NCBI GenBank assembly: GCA_948473335.1
Contig: CAOKXF010000001.1
Span: 62,001 to 126,000, forward strand
DNA length: 64,000 nucleotides
Reading direction: 5' to 3'
Source: an uncultured Clostridium sp.
GTDB taxonomy: Bacteria > Bacillota > Clostridia > TANB77 > CAG-508
Positions 44,530 to 54,166 of this stretch are shown here, piece by piece. The notes beneath the pieces were generated by a model. That model saw nothing but the letters and a program-made list of their open reading frames with translations, was not told where the DNA came from and searched no databases. The position numbers and the translations under genes are program-made. Within the stretch, counting starts at the first letter, position 1. Every line of letters starts with the position of its first letter.

Positions 44530-45009
44530 ATGGTATTAGTTTTATTAGGAACACAAAATAATAGTTTCCATAGATTATTAAAAGAAGTAGAAAAAAACAT
44601 AGATAACAAAAACATAAATGAAGAAGTAGTAGTACAAGCAGGGTATACAAAATATGAAACAGAAAAAATGCAAGTATTTGAAACATTACCAAAAGAAGAA
44701 TTAGGAGAATTGATAAAAAAAGCAAATTATGTAATATCACATGGTGGAGTAGGGTCAATGATAACATCAAACCAAGAAGGGAAAAAAGTAATAGCTGTAC
44801 CAAGACAAAAGAAATATCAGGAGCATGTAAATGACCACCAAAAAGCAACAGTACAGGAGTTTGAACAAAAAGGTTATGTCTTAGGGATAGAAGAAGTAGA
44901 AGAATTAGGAGAGGCAATAAAAAAATTAAAAGAATTCCAACCAGTGATATATAAAAAAAAGGAAAGTAATATAATAAAAATAATAGAAGAATATATAGAA
45001 AATCATTAG
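44530..45009 (+). CDS. pssE: PssE/Cps14G-like (Alg13) glycosyltransferase subunit
   Basis: Catalytic half of a split GT-B transferase. The 159-aa protein has LGTQNNSFHRLLKEVE, a central hinge, and the UDP-sugar site ANYVISHGGVGSMITSNQ (about 68-85) with AVPRQKKYQEHVNDHQ (about 97-112), the GT28 C-terminal pattern. It lacks the membrane segment that PssD supplies. GGAGG precedes ATG. Together with PssD it should add a beta-linked sugar to a lipid-linked acceptor. Confidence 0.9.
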   Translation: MVLVLLGTQNNSFHRLLKEVEKNIDNKNINEEVVVQAGYTKYETEKMQVFETLPKEELGELIKKANYVISHGGVGSMITSNQEGKKVIAVPRQKKYQEHVNDHQKATVQEFEQKGYVLGIEEVEELGEAIKKLKEFQPVIYKKKESNIIKIIEEYIENH

Positions 45010-45035
45010 ATATATAAATGTAAGGAGGAAGAGAA

Positions 45036-46346
45036 ATGTCAGAAAAAATGAAACCAAAAACATTACCAGGATTTATGGAATTATTACCAAATGAACAAAT
45101 ATTATTTAATAAAATGAAAGAAACAATACAAAAAACGTATGAAAAATACGGATTTTTACCAATAGACACACCAATAATAGAAGATGCACAAGTATTATTA
45201 GCAAAAGCAGGAGGAGAAACAGAAAAACAAATATATAGATTTGAAAAGGGAGAAAATGACTTAGCATTAAGATTTGATTTAACAGTACCATTAGCAAAAT
45301 ATGTAACTGAATATTATGACAAACTAAGTTTCCCATTTAAAAGATATCAGATAGGGAAAGTATATCGTGGAGAAAAGCCTCAAAGAGGAAGATATAGAGA
45401 ATTCTATCAATGTGATGTAGATATAATAGGAGATGGAGAATTATCAATAATAAATGATGCAGAAATACCAGCAATAATATATAACACATTTAAAGAACTA
45501 GGATTCAATGAATTTACAATTTGTATCAACAACAGGAAAATATTAAATGGATTATTCAAGAGTTTAGGATTGTCAGAAGAATCACAACAAATATTAAGAA
45601 TAATTGATAAAATTGATAAAATAGGAAAAGATGAAGTAAGAAAAGAATTATCAAAAACTATACAAGATGACAAATTAGAAATAATTATGAAATTTATATC
45701 AATTCAAGGAGATAATAATACAAAAATACAATTATTAGAAGAATTAAATATAAAAGATGAAATATTTACAGAAGGATTAAGAGAGATAAAAGAAATAACA
45801 AAGTTCATAAAAATATTTGGAGTCCCAGAAGAGAACTTTAAAATTGACTTAACAATAGCAAGAGGATTAGATTATTACACAGGAACAGTATATGAAACAT
45901 TTTTAAATCAATATAGAAAATTAGGAAGTATATGTTCAGGAGGACGATATGACAATTTAACAGAATATTATACAGATAGAAAGATGCCAGGAGTTGGAAT
46001 ATCAATAGGATTATCAAGACTATTCTTCCAATTAATGGATAATCAAATAATATCAGCAAAAAATGAATCAATTTCAGAAGTGTTAGTTATATCAATGTGT
46101 GAAGATTACGATATGTGTGCAAAAGTGGCATCAGAATTAAGAAAAGATGGAATAAATGTGCAAATAAATATAGAAAATCAAAAAGTAGGAAAAAAATTCA
46201 AATATGCAAATAATTTGAATGTTAAATATGTAATTATAATAGGTGAAGATGAAATAAAAAACAATGTTGTGACATTAAAAAATATGGTTACAGGAGAGCA
46301 AGAAACATTAAAAATAGAAGAAGCAATAAAAAATATAAAGAAATAA
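45036..46346 (+). CDS. hisS: Histidyl-tRNA synthetase
   Basis: Class II synthetase charging tRNA-His. The 436-aa protein has LPGFMELLPNEQIL, motif 2 FRKYQIGKVYRGE-like FKRYQIGKVYRGEKPQRGRYREFYQCD (motif split as written: FKRYQIGKVYRGE then RGRYREFYQCD), and the HisA/HisB motifs ARGLDYYTGTVYE (about 278-290) and CSGGRYDNL. The C-terminal anticodon domain is present (VLVISMCEDY to the end), which separates it from HisZ. AAGGAGG precedes ATG. No T-box is seen upstream. aspS, its common partner, is not adjacent. Confidence 0.96.
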   Translation: MSEKMKPKTLPGFMELLPNEQILFNKMKETIQKTYEKYGFLPIDTPIIEDAQVLLAKAGGETEKQIYRFEKGENDLALRFDLTVPLAKYVTEYYDKLSFPFKRYQIGKVYRGEKPQRGRYREFYQCDVDIIGDGELSIINDAEIPAIIYNTFKELGFNEFTICINNRKILNGLFKSLGLSEESQQILRIIDKIDKIGKDEVRKELSKTIQDDKLEIIMKFISIQGDNNTKIQLLEELNIKDEIFTEGLREIKEITKFIKIFGVPEENFKIDLTIARGLDYYTGTVYETFLNQYRKLGSICSGGRYDNLTEYYTDRKMPGVGISIGLSRLFFQLMDNQIISAKNESISEVLVISMCEDYDMCAKVASELRKDGINVQINIENQKVGKKFKYANNLNVKYVIIIGEDEIKNNVVTLKNMVTGEQETLKIEEAIKNIKK

Positions 46347-46419
46347 ATTACAAAATATTTACTAGGGAAAGTCATTATAAAATAATAGATTTTCTAGTAT
46401 AGAAAAAGGAATGGGAAAA

Positions 46420-47979
46420 ATGAACAATAGAAAAAAGGAAATAATAGTATTAAGCATTATAATAGTTATTCAGACAATAATATTTATAGTAACAGGACAT
46501 TTTAAAACATATATACATATGGATGAAGCATATTCACTTGGACTAGCGAGTTATGACAAAGTAGAAATACAACATAATGAAGATTTTTATAATAAATGGC
46601 ATAATGGAGAATATTATGAAGATTATTTGACAGTTAATGATGATGAAATAGGAGAATATAAACAAGTATATGAAAATCAGAAAAATGATGTACATCCTCC
46701 TCTATATTATTTACTATTAAGACTTGCTATGGGATTTAGTATAAATCATTATTCAAAATGGCCAGGAATAATATTAAATATAATAATATGGGCATTTATA
46801 ACAATATTTACATATTTAATATTGGAAAAGATATTAAAAGATAAAAGAAAATCAGCAATACTAACATTTATATCAGGAATTACAATGGCATCATTAACAA
46901 ATGTAATATACATAAGAATGTATGCTTTTTCCACATTAAATATATTAATAACAACATATTTACATATGAGATTACAAGATACAGAGAAAGTAGATATTAA
47001 GTTACTAATATTTATTGGAATATCAGCATTAATTGGATCTTTAACACATTATTATTATCTATTCTATTTAGCAATGCTATATATAATATTTGCAATAAAA
47101 TATATAAGACAAAAGAAATATAAAAACCTAATTTATTATACAGTAACTATGGCAGTTGCAGGAGTGTTATCATTAATAATATTTCCATATTCAATACAGC
47201 ATATGTTTTTTGGATATAGAGGACAAGGAGTTATTAGCAATTTGACAAATGTACCTAAATTTTTAGATAGTTTAGGACAATATATATTTAAATTAAATTA
47301 TTTTGCATTTAATAACATAATGTTTTTAATATTATTAGTAATAATAGGAATTGTAATATATAAATTCACTAAAAAGCAGGACTTAGACAATAACAAAAAT
47401 CCATATATCAAAATAATTTTATTACCCACTCTATTTTATTTTATATTAGTGTCAATAGCATCGCCTTGGATAGAATTGAGATATATAATGCCAATATGTA
47501 ATTTAGCATTTATATTAGTTTTATATTATTTCTATAAAATGATGAGTAGCATATGTAATGAAAAGAAAACAGATATAATTATGCTAGTTACTCTAATTAT
47601 AATTTTGATTTCTCCTGTTGTATTTAGAATAGAACCAGAAGTTATGTTTTCAGATAAAAAGGAAATTGTTCAGAAGTTATCTTCTGAATGGAATATTCCT
47701 ACAATATATTTTTTCTGCTCAGAACATAATAGATTTTTAGATGATATTTATTTATTTTCATTACTGGATGAATCATATATAGCTAAGGATATGGAATATA
47801 ACAATGAAAATATGAGAAAACTTTTAGAAGGTAAAGACATTTCAAATGGAGTTATTGTTTTTATAAATGGGGGGCAACAGAATGATGACATATTACAGGT
47901 ACTAACAGAATCGACAGAGATAGAACATTGTACGTGGATTAAAAGATTAAATGCTTGTGATGTTTATTATTGTAAATAG
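46420..47979 (+). CDS. GT-C type membrane glycosyltransferase (ArnT/RgtA-like)
   Basis: Predicted polyprenyl-phosphate-sugar-dependent transferase acting outside the membrane. The 519-aa protein has an N-terminal helix followed by HMDEAYSLG (about 30-38), the extracellular acidic D-E motif of GT-C enzymes. HPPLYYLLLR (about 93-102) is another family landmark. About eleven to twelve helices follow and a soluble C-terminal domain (about 405-519) ends the protein. AAAAGGA is 10 nt before ATG 46420; an ATG at 46411 touches the site. It may decorate cell-surface glycans. Substrate unknown. Confidence 0.8.
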   Translation: MNNRKKEIIVLSIIIVIQTIIFIVTGHFKTYIHMDEAYSLGLASYDKVEIQHNEDFYNKWHNGEYYEDYLTVNDDEIGEYKQVYENQKNDVHPPLYYLLLRLAMGFSINHYSKWPGIILNIIIWAFITIFTYLILEKILKDKRKSAILTFISGITMASLTNVIYIRMYAFSTLNILITTYLHMRLQDTEKVDIKLLIFIGISALIGSLTHYYYLFYLAMLYIIFAIKYIRQKKYKNLIYYTVTMAVAGVLSLIIFPYSIQHMFFGYRGQGVISNLTNVPKFLDSLGQYIFKLNYFAFNNIMFLILLVIIGIVIYKFTKKQDLDNNKNPYIKIILLPTLFYFILVSIASPWIELRYIMPICNLAFILVLYYFYKMMSSICNEKKTDIIMLVTLIIILISPVVFRIEPEVMFSDKKEIVQKLSSEWNIPTIYFFCSEHNRFLDDIYLFSLLDESYIAKDMEYNNENMRKLLEGKDISNGVIVFINGGQQNDDILQVLTESTEIEHCTWIKRLNACDVYYCK

Positions 47980-48090
47980 ATTAATAGTAAAATAAATAAG
48001 CATTTCTTTATATAGCTACTATCTATATTTAATTATCAATGAATAAACTTATACAAACAATCATAAGATATAACAAACAAAGTAATGTAT

Positions 48091-48137
48091 AGGTTTATAG
48101 GTAAAACCTCAAAAAAACCTAAATATGTGTATAAGGA
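48091..48137 (+). promoter_or_regulatory. H-type pseudoknot leader, copy 2
   Basis: Stem P1 is AGGTT (48091-48095) with AACCT (48105-48109), loop TATAGGTAA identical to copy 1. TAGGT (48098-48102) can pair with ACCTA (48117-48121); the linker is CAAAAAA. AAGGA (48133-48137) follows 11 nt after P2, exactly as in copy 1, with ATG at 48147. P1 in copy 1 is GGGT/ATCC, so the stem covaries. Confidence 0.6.
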
Positions 48138-48146
48138 ATGAGGAAA

Positions 48147-49388
48147 ATGACTAAAAAGCAAATAATAGCAATCTTTATATCATGCATAATATTATTCAAT
48201 AGTATAAGTTTATCATACAATGAATATATCTGGTCAGTAAGTAGTGAAACATCAAGTAACTTAGAAATAGAAACAGCAGCATCAATTATAAAAGGAGAAA
48301 ATGTAGAAGAAAATAACTCATTAAATTTAGAATGTGGTTCAGCGATATTAATAGAACAAAATACAGGTCGAATATTATATTCATATAATGTACATGAACA
48401 ATTAAGACCAGCAAGTGTAACAAAGGTAATGAGTATATTATTGATAATGGAGCAGATATATACTGGAAAATTAACATATGAAACAAATATATCATGCAGT
48501 TCAAAAGCTGCAAGTATGGGAGGTTCACAAATATGGTTAGATACTACTGAAAAATTAACAGTTGATGAAATGTTAAGAGCAATATGTATAAGCTCTGCAA
48601 ATGACTGTGTAATGGCAATGGCAGAACATATAGCAGGAACAGAAGAAGGATTTGTACAATTAATGAATGAAAAAGCAAAACAATTAGGAATGAATGACAC
48701 GACATTCAAAAATTGCCACGGATTAGATGAAGATGGTCATGTAACATCAAGCTATGATATAAGTTTAATGTCAAGAGAACTATTAACAAAATATCCTGAA
48801 ATAACAAAATATACAAGTACATATATGGACAGTTTAAGAAATGGAAAATCAGAACTAGTAAATACAAATAAACTAGTAAGGAATTATGAAGGATGCACAG
48901 GATTAAAAACAGGATCAACAAGTTTAGCATTATTTAATTTGTCAGCATCAGCAACAAGAGATGATTTATCATTAATAGCTGTTATTATGAAAGCACCAAC
49001 ATCTAAGATAAGATTTAACGAAGCACAAAGATTATTAGATTATGGATTTAATACATTTGAATATAAGCAATTTTCAATTGGTGGAGATAAACTAAAAGAT
49101 GTAAATGTTTCAAAAGGAATAGGAACAACAGTAGAGGGTATTTTTGAAAATAATGTAGGGATACTAATACAAAAAGGTCAAGCAAATCAAATAACACAAA
49201 GTGTTATACTAGAAGAAAATATTTCAGCACCAATAGTAGAAGGTCAAAAGTTAGGTGAAGTGACATATAGTGTAGGCGATGAGAATTTACTAACTGTTAA
49301 TATTGTTGCGAAAGACAATGTAAAGAAGATGAATATGTTTACAATGCTTATAAAACTATATACAAAATGGGGAAATTTGTTAAGATAA
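48147..49388 (+). CDS. dacF: D-alanyl-D-alanine carboxypeptidase, DacF/PBP5 type
   Basis: Trims the terminal D-Ala of peptidoglycan stem peptides. The 413-aa protein has a signal segment (about 1-25), then the penicillin-binding motifs S90-V-T-K93, S150-A-N152 and K254-T-G256. The C-terminal PBP5-like beta domain (about 300-390) and a final amphipathic helix that could bind the membrane complete it. I choose ATG 48147, with the AAGGA spacing of copy 1 of the leader; ATG 48138 would be only 0 nt from that site. DacF in Bacillus is forespore-expressed, so a sporulation or vegetative role are both possible. Confidence 0.93.
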   Translation: MTKKQIIAIFISCIILFNSISLSYNEYIWSVSSETSSNLEIETAASIIKGENVEENNSLNLECGSAILIEQNTGRILYSYNVHEQLRPASVTKVMSILLIMEQIYTGKLTYETNISCSSKAASMGGSQIWLDTTEKLTVDEMLRAICISSANDCVMAMAEHIAGTEEGFVQLMNEKAKQLGMNDTTFKNCHGLDEDGHVTSSYDISLMSRELLTKYPEITKYTSTYMDSLRNGKSELVNTNKLVRNYEGCTGLKTGSTSLALFNLSASATRDDLSLIAVIMKAPTSKIRFNEAQRLLDYGFNTFEYKQFSIGGDKLKDVNVSKGIGTTVEGIFENNVGILIQKGQANQITQSVILEENISAPIVEGQKLGEVTYSVGDENLLTVNIVAKDNVKKMNMFTMLIKLYTKWGNLLR

Positions 49389-49471
49389 GAGATAATAAAA
49401 TAAGTGTAATAATTGTAGAGGGGGAATTTAATAGGATAAAAATTTAATAAAATTTAATAAAAGCATGTAAT

Positions 49472-49532
49472 AAAAACAACTAATTTATAAAAGGTAGATA
49501 ATTACATATCTTTAGAAATTAGTTGTTTTTTT
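49472..49532. terminator. Bidirectional terminator between dacF and vanW
   Basis: AAAAACAACTAATTT (49472-49486) pairs with AAATTAGTTGTTTTT (49516-49530) and a T-run follows. The loop itself contains a smaller complementary pair (AAAGG-TA ... TA-CTTT). Confidence 0.8.
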
Positions 49533-49578
49533 CGTATAATATATATGCAAATACATTCTATAATGAAATATATTCATT

Positions 49579-50256
49579 CTATTGAGGAATAAGTTTAACA
49601 ATTTTAATAGTAATATCATCAGGAGTATTAGAAGCATATATTTTAACAGAAGAATCAGAATTATTCTTAAATTTAAAATCATGAGTACCATAAGAAACAG
49701 CAGCATCCTTACCCTTTTCAATATAAGGAACATCAGCACTATGAGGATGTCTTTCAACAATTTCTAATTCAGGAAAAGCAAGAACAGCATTATATAGGGT
49801 AGAACTAATTTGACAATTACCACCACCCAATCCTTTTTCTTCTATACCATCAACAATAATATTAGCTTCTAAGTAACCTCTATCAGGAGTAGCTTTGCCA
49901 ACAGTATCACAAAAAGAAAAAGTATTACCAGGTTTTATTTCAGTACCATTTAAAGAAGAACAAGTCAAAGTAATATTTTGCTGTCTATTAGAATCTTTTT
50001 TATTTTTAATAACAGTAGAATAAGAAGCAACTTCTTGTTCAACAAAAGAAACAGGAGAAGGCACATTTTTAGAAACATTAGAATTATCATCAACATTGTT
50101 AGCATTTTCGTTATGATTTATAGAAATATTAGAACCACTTTTTGAAGCATTATATCCACTACCAGAATTATCCTTTTTATTAGATAAAAAATAAAAAATA
50201 AATCCACCAGCAACTAATATGCACAAAATAATAAATAGCCAGATATATTTTTTCAT
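49579..50256 (-). CDS. VanW family protein, membrane-anchored
   Basis: Homologue of the VanW domain found in vancomycin gene clusters and widely in Firmicutes; function unknown. The 225-aa protein has one N-terminal helix (about 3-23), a polar Ser/Asn linker (about 25-75), and the VanW domain: SYSTVIKNKKDSNRQQNI (about 90-107), IKPGNTFSFCDTVGKATPDRGY, GIEEKGLGGGNCQISSTLYNA (about 150-170) and ERHPHSADVPYIEKGKDA. GGAGA lies 9 nt before ATG 50256. It is divergent from polA. No van genes are nearby. Confidence 0.88.
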   Translation of the reverse strand: MKKYIWLFIILCILVAGGFIFYFLSNKKDNSGSGYNASKSGSNISINHNENANNVDDNSNVSKNVPSPVSFVEQEVASYSTVIKNKKDSNRQQNITLTCSSLNGTEIKPGNTFSFCDTVGKATPDRGYLEANIIVDGIEEKGLGGGNCQISSTLYNAVLAFPELEIVERHPHSADVPYIEKGKDAAVSYGTHDFKFKNNSDSSVKIYASNTPDDITIKIVKLIPQ

Positions 50257-50340
50257 ACAAAAAAATCTCCTTTCCAAATAAAGTTTGATAAATATAATAT
50301 TTCCAAAAGATAAGAAATTATTATATCTAGTAATAAAACA

Positions 50341-50369
50341 TTGAAAAAAAACGAACAATATAGTACAAT
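50341..50369 (+). promoter_or_regulatory. Promoter for polA
   Basis: TTGAAA (50341-50346), 17 nt, TACAAT (50364-50369). Leader of about 80 nt to the start at 50454. Confidence 0.65.
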
Positions 50370-50453
50370 AAACAAAAAATTCTAATTAGAAAAAGACAAA
50401 ATTCAAGAAAAAAACTATTTATTTAATTTGAATATTTTAGGAAGGAAAAGAAA

Positions 50454-53174
50454 ATGAAAAAATTAGTATTAATAGATGGAAATAGCATAATGAATAGAGC
50501 ATTTTATGGAATAATGGGAAGTAAAATGTTAACAACGAAAGATGGAAAATATACGAATGCAATATATGGATTTTTAGCAATAATGTTTAAAATAATGGAA
50601 GATATAGAACCAGAATATATAGGAGTTGCCTTTGACTTAAAAGGACCAACAGAAAGGCACAAATTATATGAAGGATATAAAGCAAATAGAAAAGGAATGC
50701 CAAATGAACTAGCAGAGCAAATGCCAATAATAAAAGAAATATTAAAGGCAATGAATATAGACATAATAGAAAAACAAGGATATGAAGGTGATGATTTATT
50801 AGGAACACTAGCCCAATATGGAGAAAAGCAAGGACTGCAAGTAACTATATTATCAGGAGATAGAGACACATTCCAATTGGCAAGTAAAAATATAACAATA
50901 AGGATACCAAGAACAAAAGCAGGAAAAACAGAACAGGAAGAATATGATGAAGAAAAAATAAAAGAAACATATGGGATAATGCCAAAGCAACTAATAGAAG
51001 TAAAAGCACTTCAAGGAGACACATCAGATAACATACCAGGAGTACCAGGAATAGGAGAAAAGACAGCATTAGCATTGATACAACAATATAACACAATAGA
51101 TGAGTTATATGAGAAAATAGAAAAAGGAGAAGATACATTAAAAGGAAAACAAAAAGAAAATATCGTAGAAAACAAAGAATTAGCATATATATCAAAAACA
51201 TTAGGGACAATCAATACAAAAGTACCAATAGAAGATACAATAGAAAACCTAAAAGTAGAAGAATGGGACAAAGAAAAAGTATTAGAAATATTTAATGAAC
51301 TAAGATTTAATAAATATATAGAAAGATTCAATTTAAGAGAAGGACAAGAACAGATTAAACAAAGTGAAGAACAAGATGAATTATTTGAAATAAAAGAAAA
51401 AATTGAAATATCTGAAATAATAGAACAAATAAAAAAAGAAAAGAAAATAACATATTACTTTGAATTAGAAGAAGATAGAAATGAAGAAAAAATAATAAAA
51501 AAAAGAATTGAAAAAATAGCTATAAGTACAGAAAAAGAAGTTTACTATTTAACACCATCAACAGAATTTTTAAAAGAAATATTTGAAAACAAAGAAATAG
51601 AAAAATCTGGACATAATATAACACAAGATTATATACTATTAAAACAAAATGGAATAACAATGGAAAATATTAAATTCGACACAATGGTAGCAGCATATAT
51701 ATTAAATCCAACAAACAACAAATATGAGATGCCAATATTAGTAAATGAATACTTAGAAATAGATATAAATAAATATTTAGAAAAAGATAATGTAGCAAAA
51801 GATAGACAAGAGCAAATAAACTTATTTGAACAAATAGAAGCTACTCAAGAAGAAAACAAAACAGAGAATGTTGATAAACTAAAAACATCGTTATATTCAT
51901 ATGCTGTAAGAAAACTTGAAGAAATATTAACGAAAAAATTAGAAGAGATAAATGCAACAAAATTATTCCAAGAAATAGACATGCCAACAGTAGAAGTACT
52001 ATCAGATATGCAATGGAATGGAATGTATGTAGATGAAAAAGAGCTAGAAGAATATGGAACAGAGATAAAAGAAAAAATAGAAATATTAACAAAAGAAATA
52101 TATGAATTATGTGAAACAGAATTTAATATAAATTCAACAAAACAATTAGGAGAAGTACTTTTTGAAAAACTAAAGTTACCAGTAGTAAAAAAGAATAAAA
52201 GTGGATATTCAACAGATGTAGATGTATTAGAAAAATTAAGAGAAGAGCATCCAGTAATAGAAAAGTTATTAGAATATAGACAAGTCATGAAACTAAATTC
52301 AACATATGTAGAAGGATTAAAACCATATATAAATCCGAAGACGAAAAGAATACATTCATTTTTCCACCAAACAATAACAGCAACGGGAAGAATAAGTTCA
52401 ACAGAGCCAAACCTTCAAAATATACCTACAAGGATGGAATTAGGGAAAAGGGTAAGAAAGGTATTTAAACCCGAAGGAGAAAAAATATATTTAGATGCAG
52501 ACTATTCACAAATAGAGTTAAGAGTATTAGCTCATATATCAGAAGATAATCATATGATACAAGCATTTCAGCATGGAGAAGATATACACAAACAAGCAGC
52601 ATCGAAGGTATTAGGAATACCAATAGAAGATGTAACAAAAGAGCAAAGAAGTGAAGCAAAAGCAGTAAACTTTGGAATAGTATATGGAATAAGTGATTTT
52701 GGATTAGGAGAACAACTAGGCATGTCAAGGAAAAAAGCAAAAACATATATAGACCAATATTTATCAGAATATTCAGGAATAAAAAAATTTATGGATAACA
52801 TTACAGAAGAAGCAAAACAAAAAGGATATGTAGAGACATTATTTAACAGAAGAAGATATATACCAGAGTTAAGCTCAAATAATTATATGGTAAGACAATT
52901 TGGAAGTAGAGCAGCAATGAATACACCAATACAAGGAACAGCAGCAGATATAATGAAAATAGCAATGATAAGAGTATATAAACAATTAAAAGATAGAAAT
53001 TTGAAATCAAAGATAGTATTACAAGTACATGATGAAATGATGATAGAAGCGGAAGTATCTGAAATAGAAGAAGTAAGAGAAATCTTACAAAACTGTATGG
53101 AAAGTGCAATAGATTTAAAAGTGCCATTAATAGCCGAGTTATCTGAAGCAGAGAACTGGTATGACTGTAAATGA
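50454..53174 (+). CDS. polA: DNA polymerase I
   Basis: Repair and lagging-strand processing polymerase. The 906-aa protein has a 5'-3' exonuclease domain (about 1-290, LIDGNSIMNRAFYG; EADDLLGT-like GYEGDDLLGTLAQY). The middle domain (about 310-500) has a 3'-5' exonuclease fold in which the DxE motif is lost (YFELEEDRNEEK), so proofreading is unlikely, as in several Firmicutes. The polymerase motifs are A DADYSQIELRV (about 681-691), B AKAVNFGIVYG (about 735-745) and C VHDE (about 858-861). AAGGAAAAG precedes ATG. Followed by prmC after 118 nt. Confidence 0.97.
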   Translation: MKKLVLIDGNSIMNRAFYGIMGSKMLTTKDGKYTNAIYGFLAIMFKIMEDIEPEYIGVAFDLKGPTERHKLYEGYKANRKGMPNELAEQMPIIKEILKAMNIDIIEKQGYEGDDLLGTLAQYGEKQGLQVTILSGDRDTFQLASKNITIRIPRTKAGKTEQEEYDEEKIKETYGIMPKQLIEVKALQGDTSDNIPGVPGIGEKTALALIQQYNTIDELYEKIEKGEDTLKGKQKENIVENKELAYISKTLGTINTKVPIEDTIENLKVEEWDKEKVLEIFNELRFNKYIERFNLREGQEQIKQSEEQDELFEIKEKIEISEIIEQIKKEKKITYYFELEEDRNEEKIIKKRIEKIAISTEKEVYYLTPSTEFLKEIFENKEIEKSGHNITQDYILLKQNGITMENIKFDTMVAAYILNPTNNKYEMPILVNEYLEIDINKYLEKDNVAKDRQEQINLFEQIEATQEENKTENVDKLKTSLYSYAVRKLEEILTKKLEEINATKLFQEIDMPTVEVLSDMQWNGMYVDEKELEEYGTEIKEKIEILTKEIYELCETEFNINSTKQLGEVLFEKLKLPVVKKNKSGYSTDVDVLEKLREEHPVIEKLLEYRQVMKLNSTYVEGLKPYINPKTKRIHSFFHQTITATGRISSTEPNLQNIPTRMELGKRVRKVFKPEGEKIYLDADYSQIELRVLAHISEDNHMIQAFQHGEDIHKQAASKVLGIPIEDVTKEQRSEAKAVNFGIVYGISDFGLGEQLGMSRKKAKTYIDQYLSEYSGIKKFMDNITEEAKQKGYVETLFNRRRYIPELSSNNYMVRQFGSRAAMNTPIQGTAADIMKIAMIRVYKQLKDRNLKSKIVLQVHDEMMIEAEVSEIEEVREILQNCMESAIDLKVPLIAELSEAENWYDCK

Positions 53175-53292
53175 TTCCATTATAAAATTATTTGAACTAA
53201 TTATAATATTTCCTGAAAAAGTATGACTATAAATAAATATATTAAAATACTATAAAATCAAAGATGTAGTTATAGAAAAGAGGTGTAATAGC

Positions 53293-54144
53293 ATGACAAT
53301 AAAAGAAATATTAAATAAAGGAACAATAATGTTAAAAAATGATAAAATAGAAAATCCGAAACAAAAAGCTAGACTACTATTACAACATGTATTAAAAATG
53401 ACAAGAGAACAAATTATATTATATGATGAAAAAAAAATAAGTAAAATAGAAGAGCAAGAATATATATCAAATATAAATAAATTAATAAAAGGAAAGCCAT
53501 TACAACAAATAACAAAAAAACAAGAATTTATGAAAATGAATTTCTATATAAATGAAGACGTTTTAATACCAAGACCAGACACAGAGGTATTAGTAGAAGA
53601 GGTAATAAAAATAGCCAAAACAAAAAGAAAACCTGTAGTATTAGATTTATGTACAGGAAGTGGTGCAGTAGCCATATCAATAGCAAAATATGTAGAAAAT
53701 GTAGAGATATATGCTACAGATATAAGTGAGAAAGCATTAAAAGTTGCACAAAAAAATGCAAAAAACAATGATGTATTAGATAAGATAAAATTTATACAAT
53801 CAGATTTATTTACTAATATAGATACAAATCTGAAATTTGATATAATAGTATCAAATCCTCCATATATAAAAACAGAAATAATAAATACATTGAATAAAGA
53901 TGTCCAAAACGAGCCAGTAATTGCATTAGATGGAGGAAAAGATGGACTTAAATATTACAGAAAAATTATAAAACAAGCATATGAGTATATGAAATATAAT
54001 TCAGAGTTGTGTTTAGAGATAGGATATGATCAAAAGACAGATGTAATAGAAATAATAGAGTATCAAAAAAAATTTACAAATATATACTGTAAAAAAGATT
54101 TATATAGCAATGATAGAGTAATTGTTGCTAAATTAGGTGATTAA
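53293..54144 (+). CDS. prmC: Peptide-chain release factor N5-glutamine methyltransferase
   Basis: Methylates the GGQ glutamine of release factors. The 283-aa protein has an N-terminal helical domain (1-80), then LIPRPDTEVLVEE (about 91-103), the SAM motif DLCTGSGAVAISIA (about 118-131), and IIVSNPPYI (about 181-189) with the NPPY catalytic loop. prfA, its usual neighbour, is not here. AAAAGAGGTG precedes ATG. Its end overlaps the upstream frame of whiA, but the whiA start used here (54167) leaves a 22-nt gap. Confidence 0.94.
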   Translation: MTIKEILNKGTIMLKNDKIENPKQKARLLLQHVLKMTREQIILYDEKKISKIEEQEYISNINKLIKGKPLQQITKKQEFMKMNFYINEDVLIPRPDTEVLVEEVIKIAKTKRKPVVLDLCTGSGAVAISIAKYVENVEIYATDISEKALKVAQKNAKNNDVLDKIKFIQSDLFTNIDTNLKFDIIVSNPPYIKTEIINTLNKDVQNEPVIALDGGKDGLKYYRKIIKQAYEYMKYNSELCLEIGYDQKTDVIEIIEYQKKFTNIYCKKDLYSNDRVIVAKLGD

Positions 54145-54166
54145 ATATAATACAAGGAGAAGAATA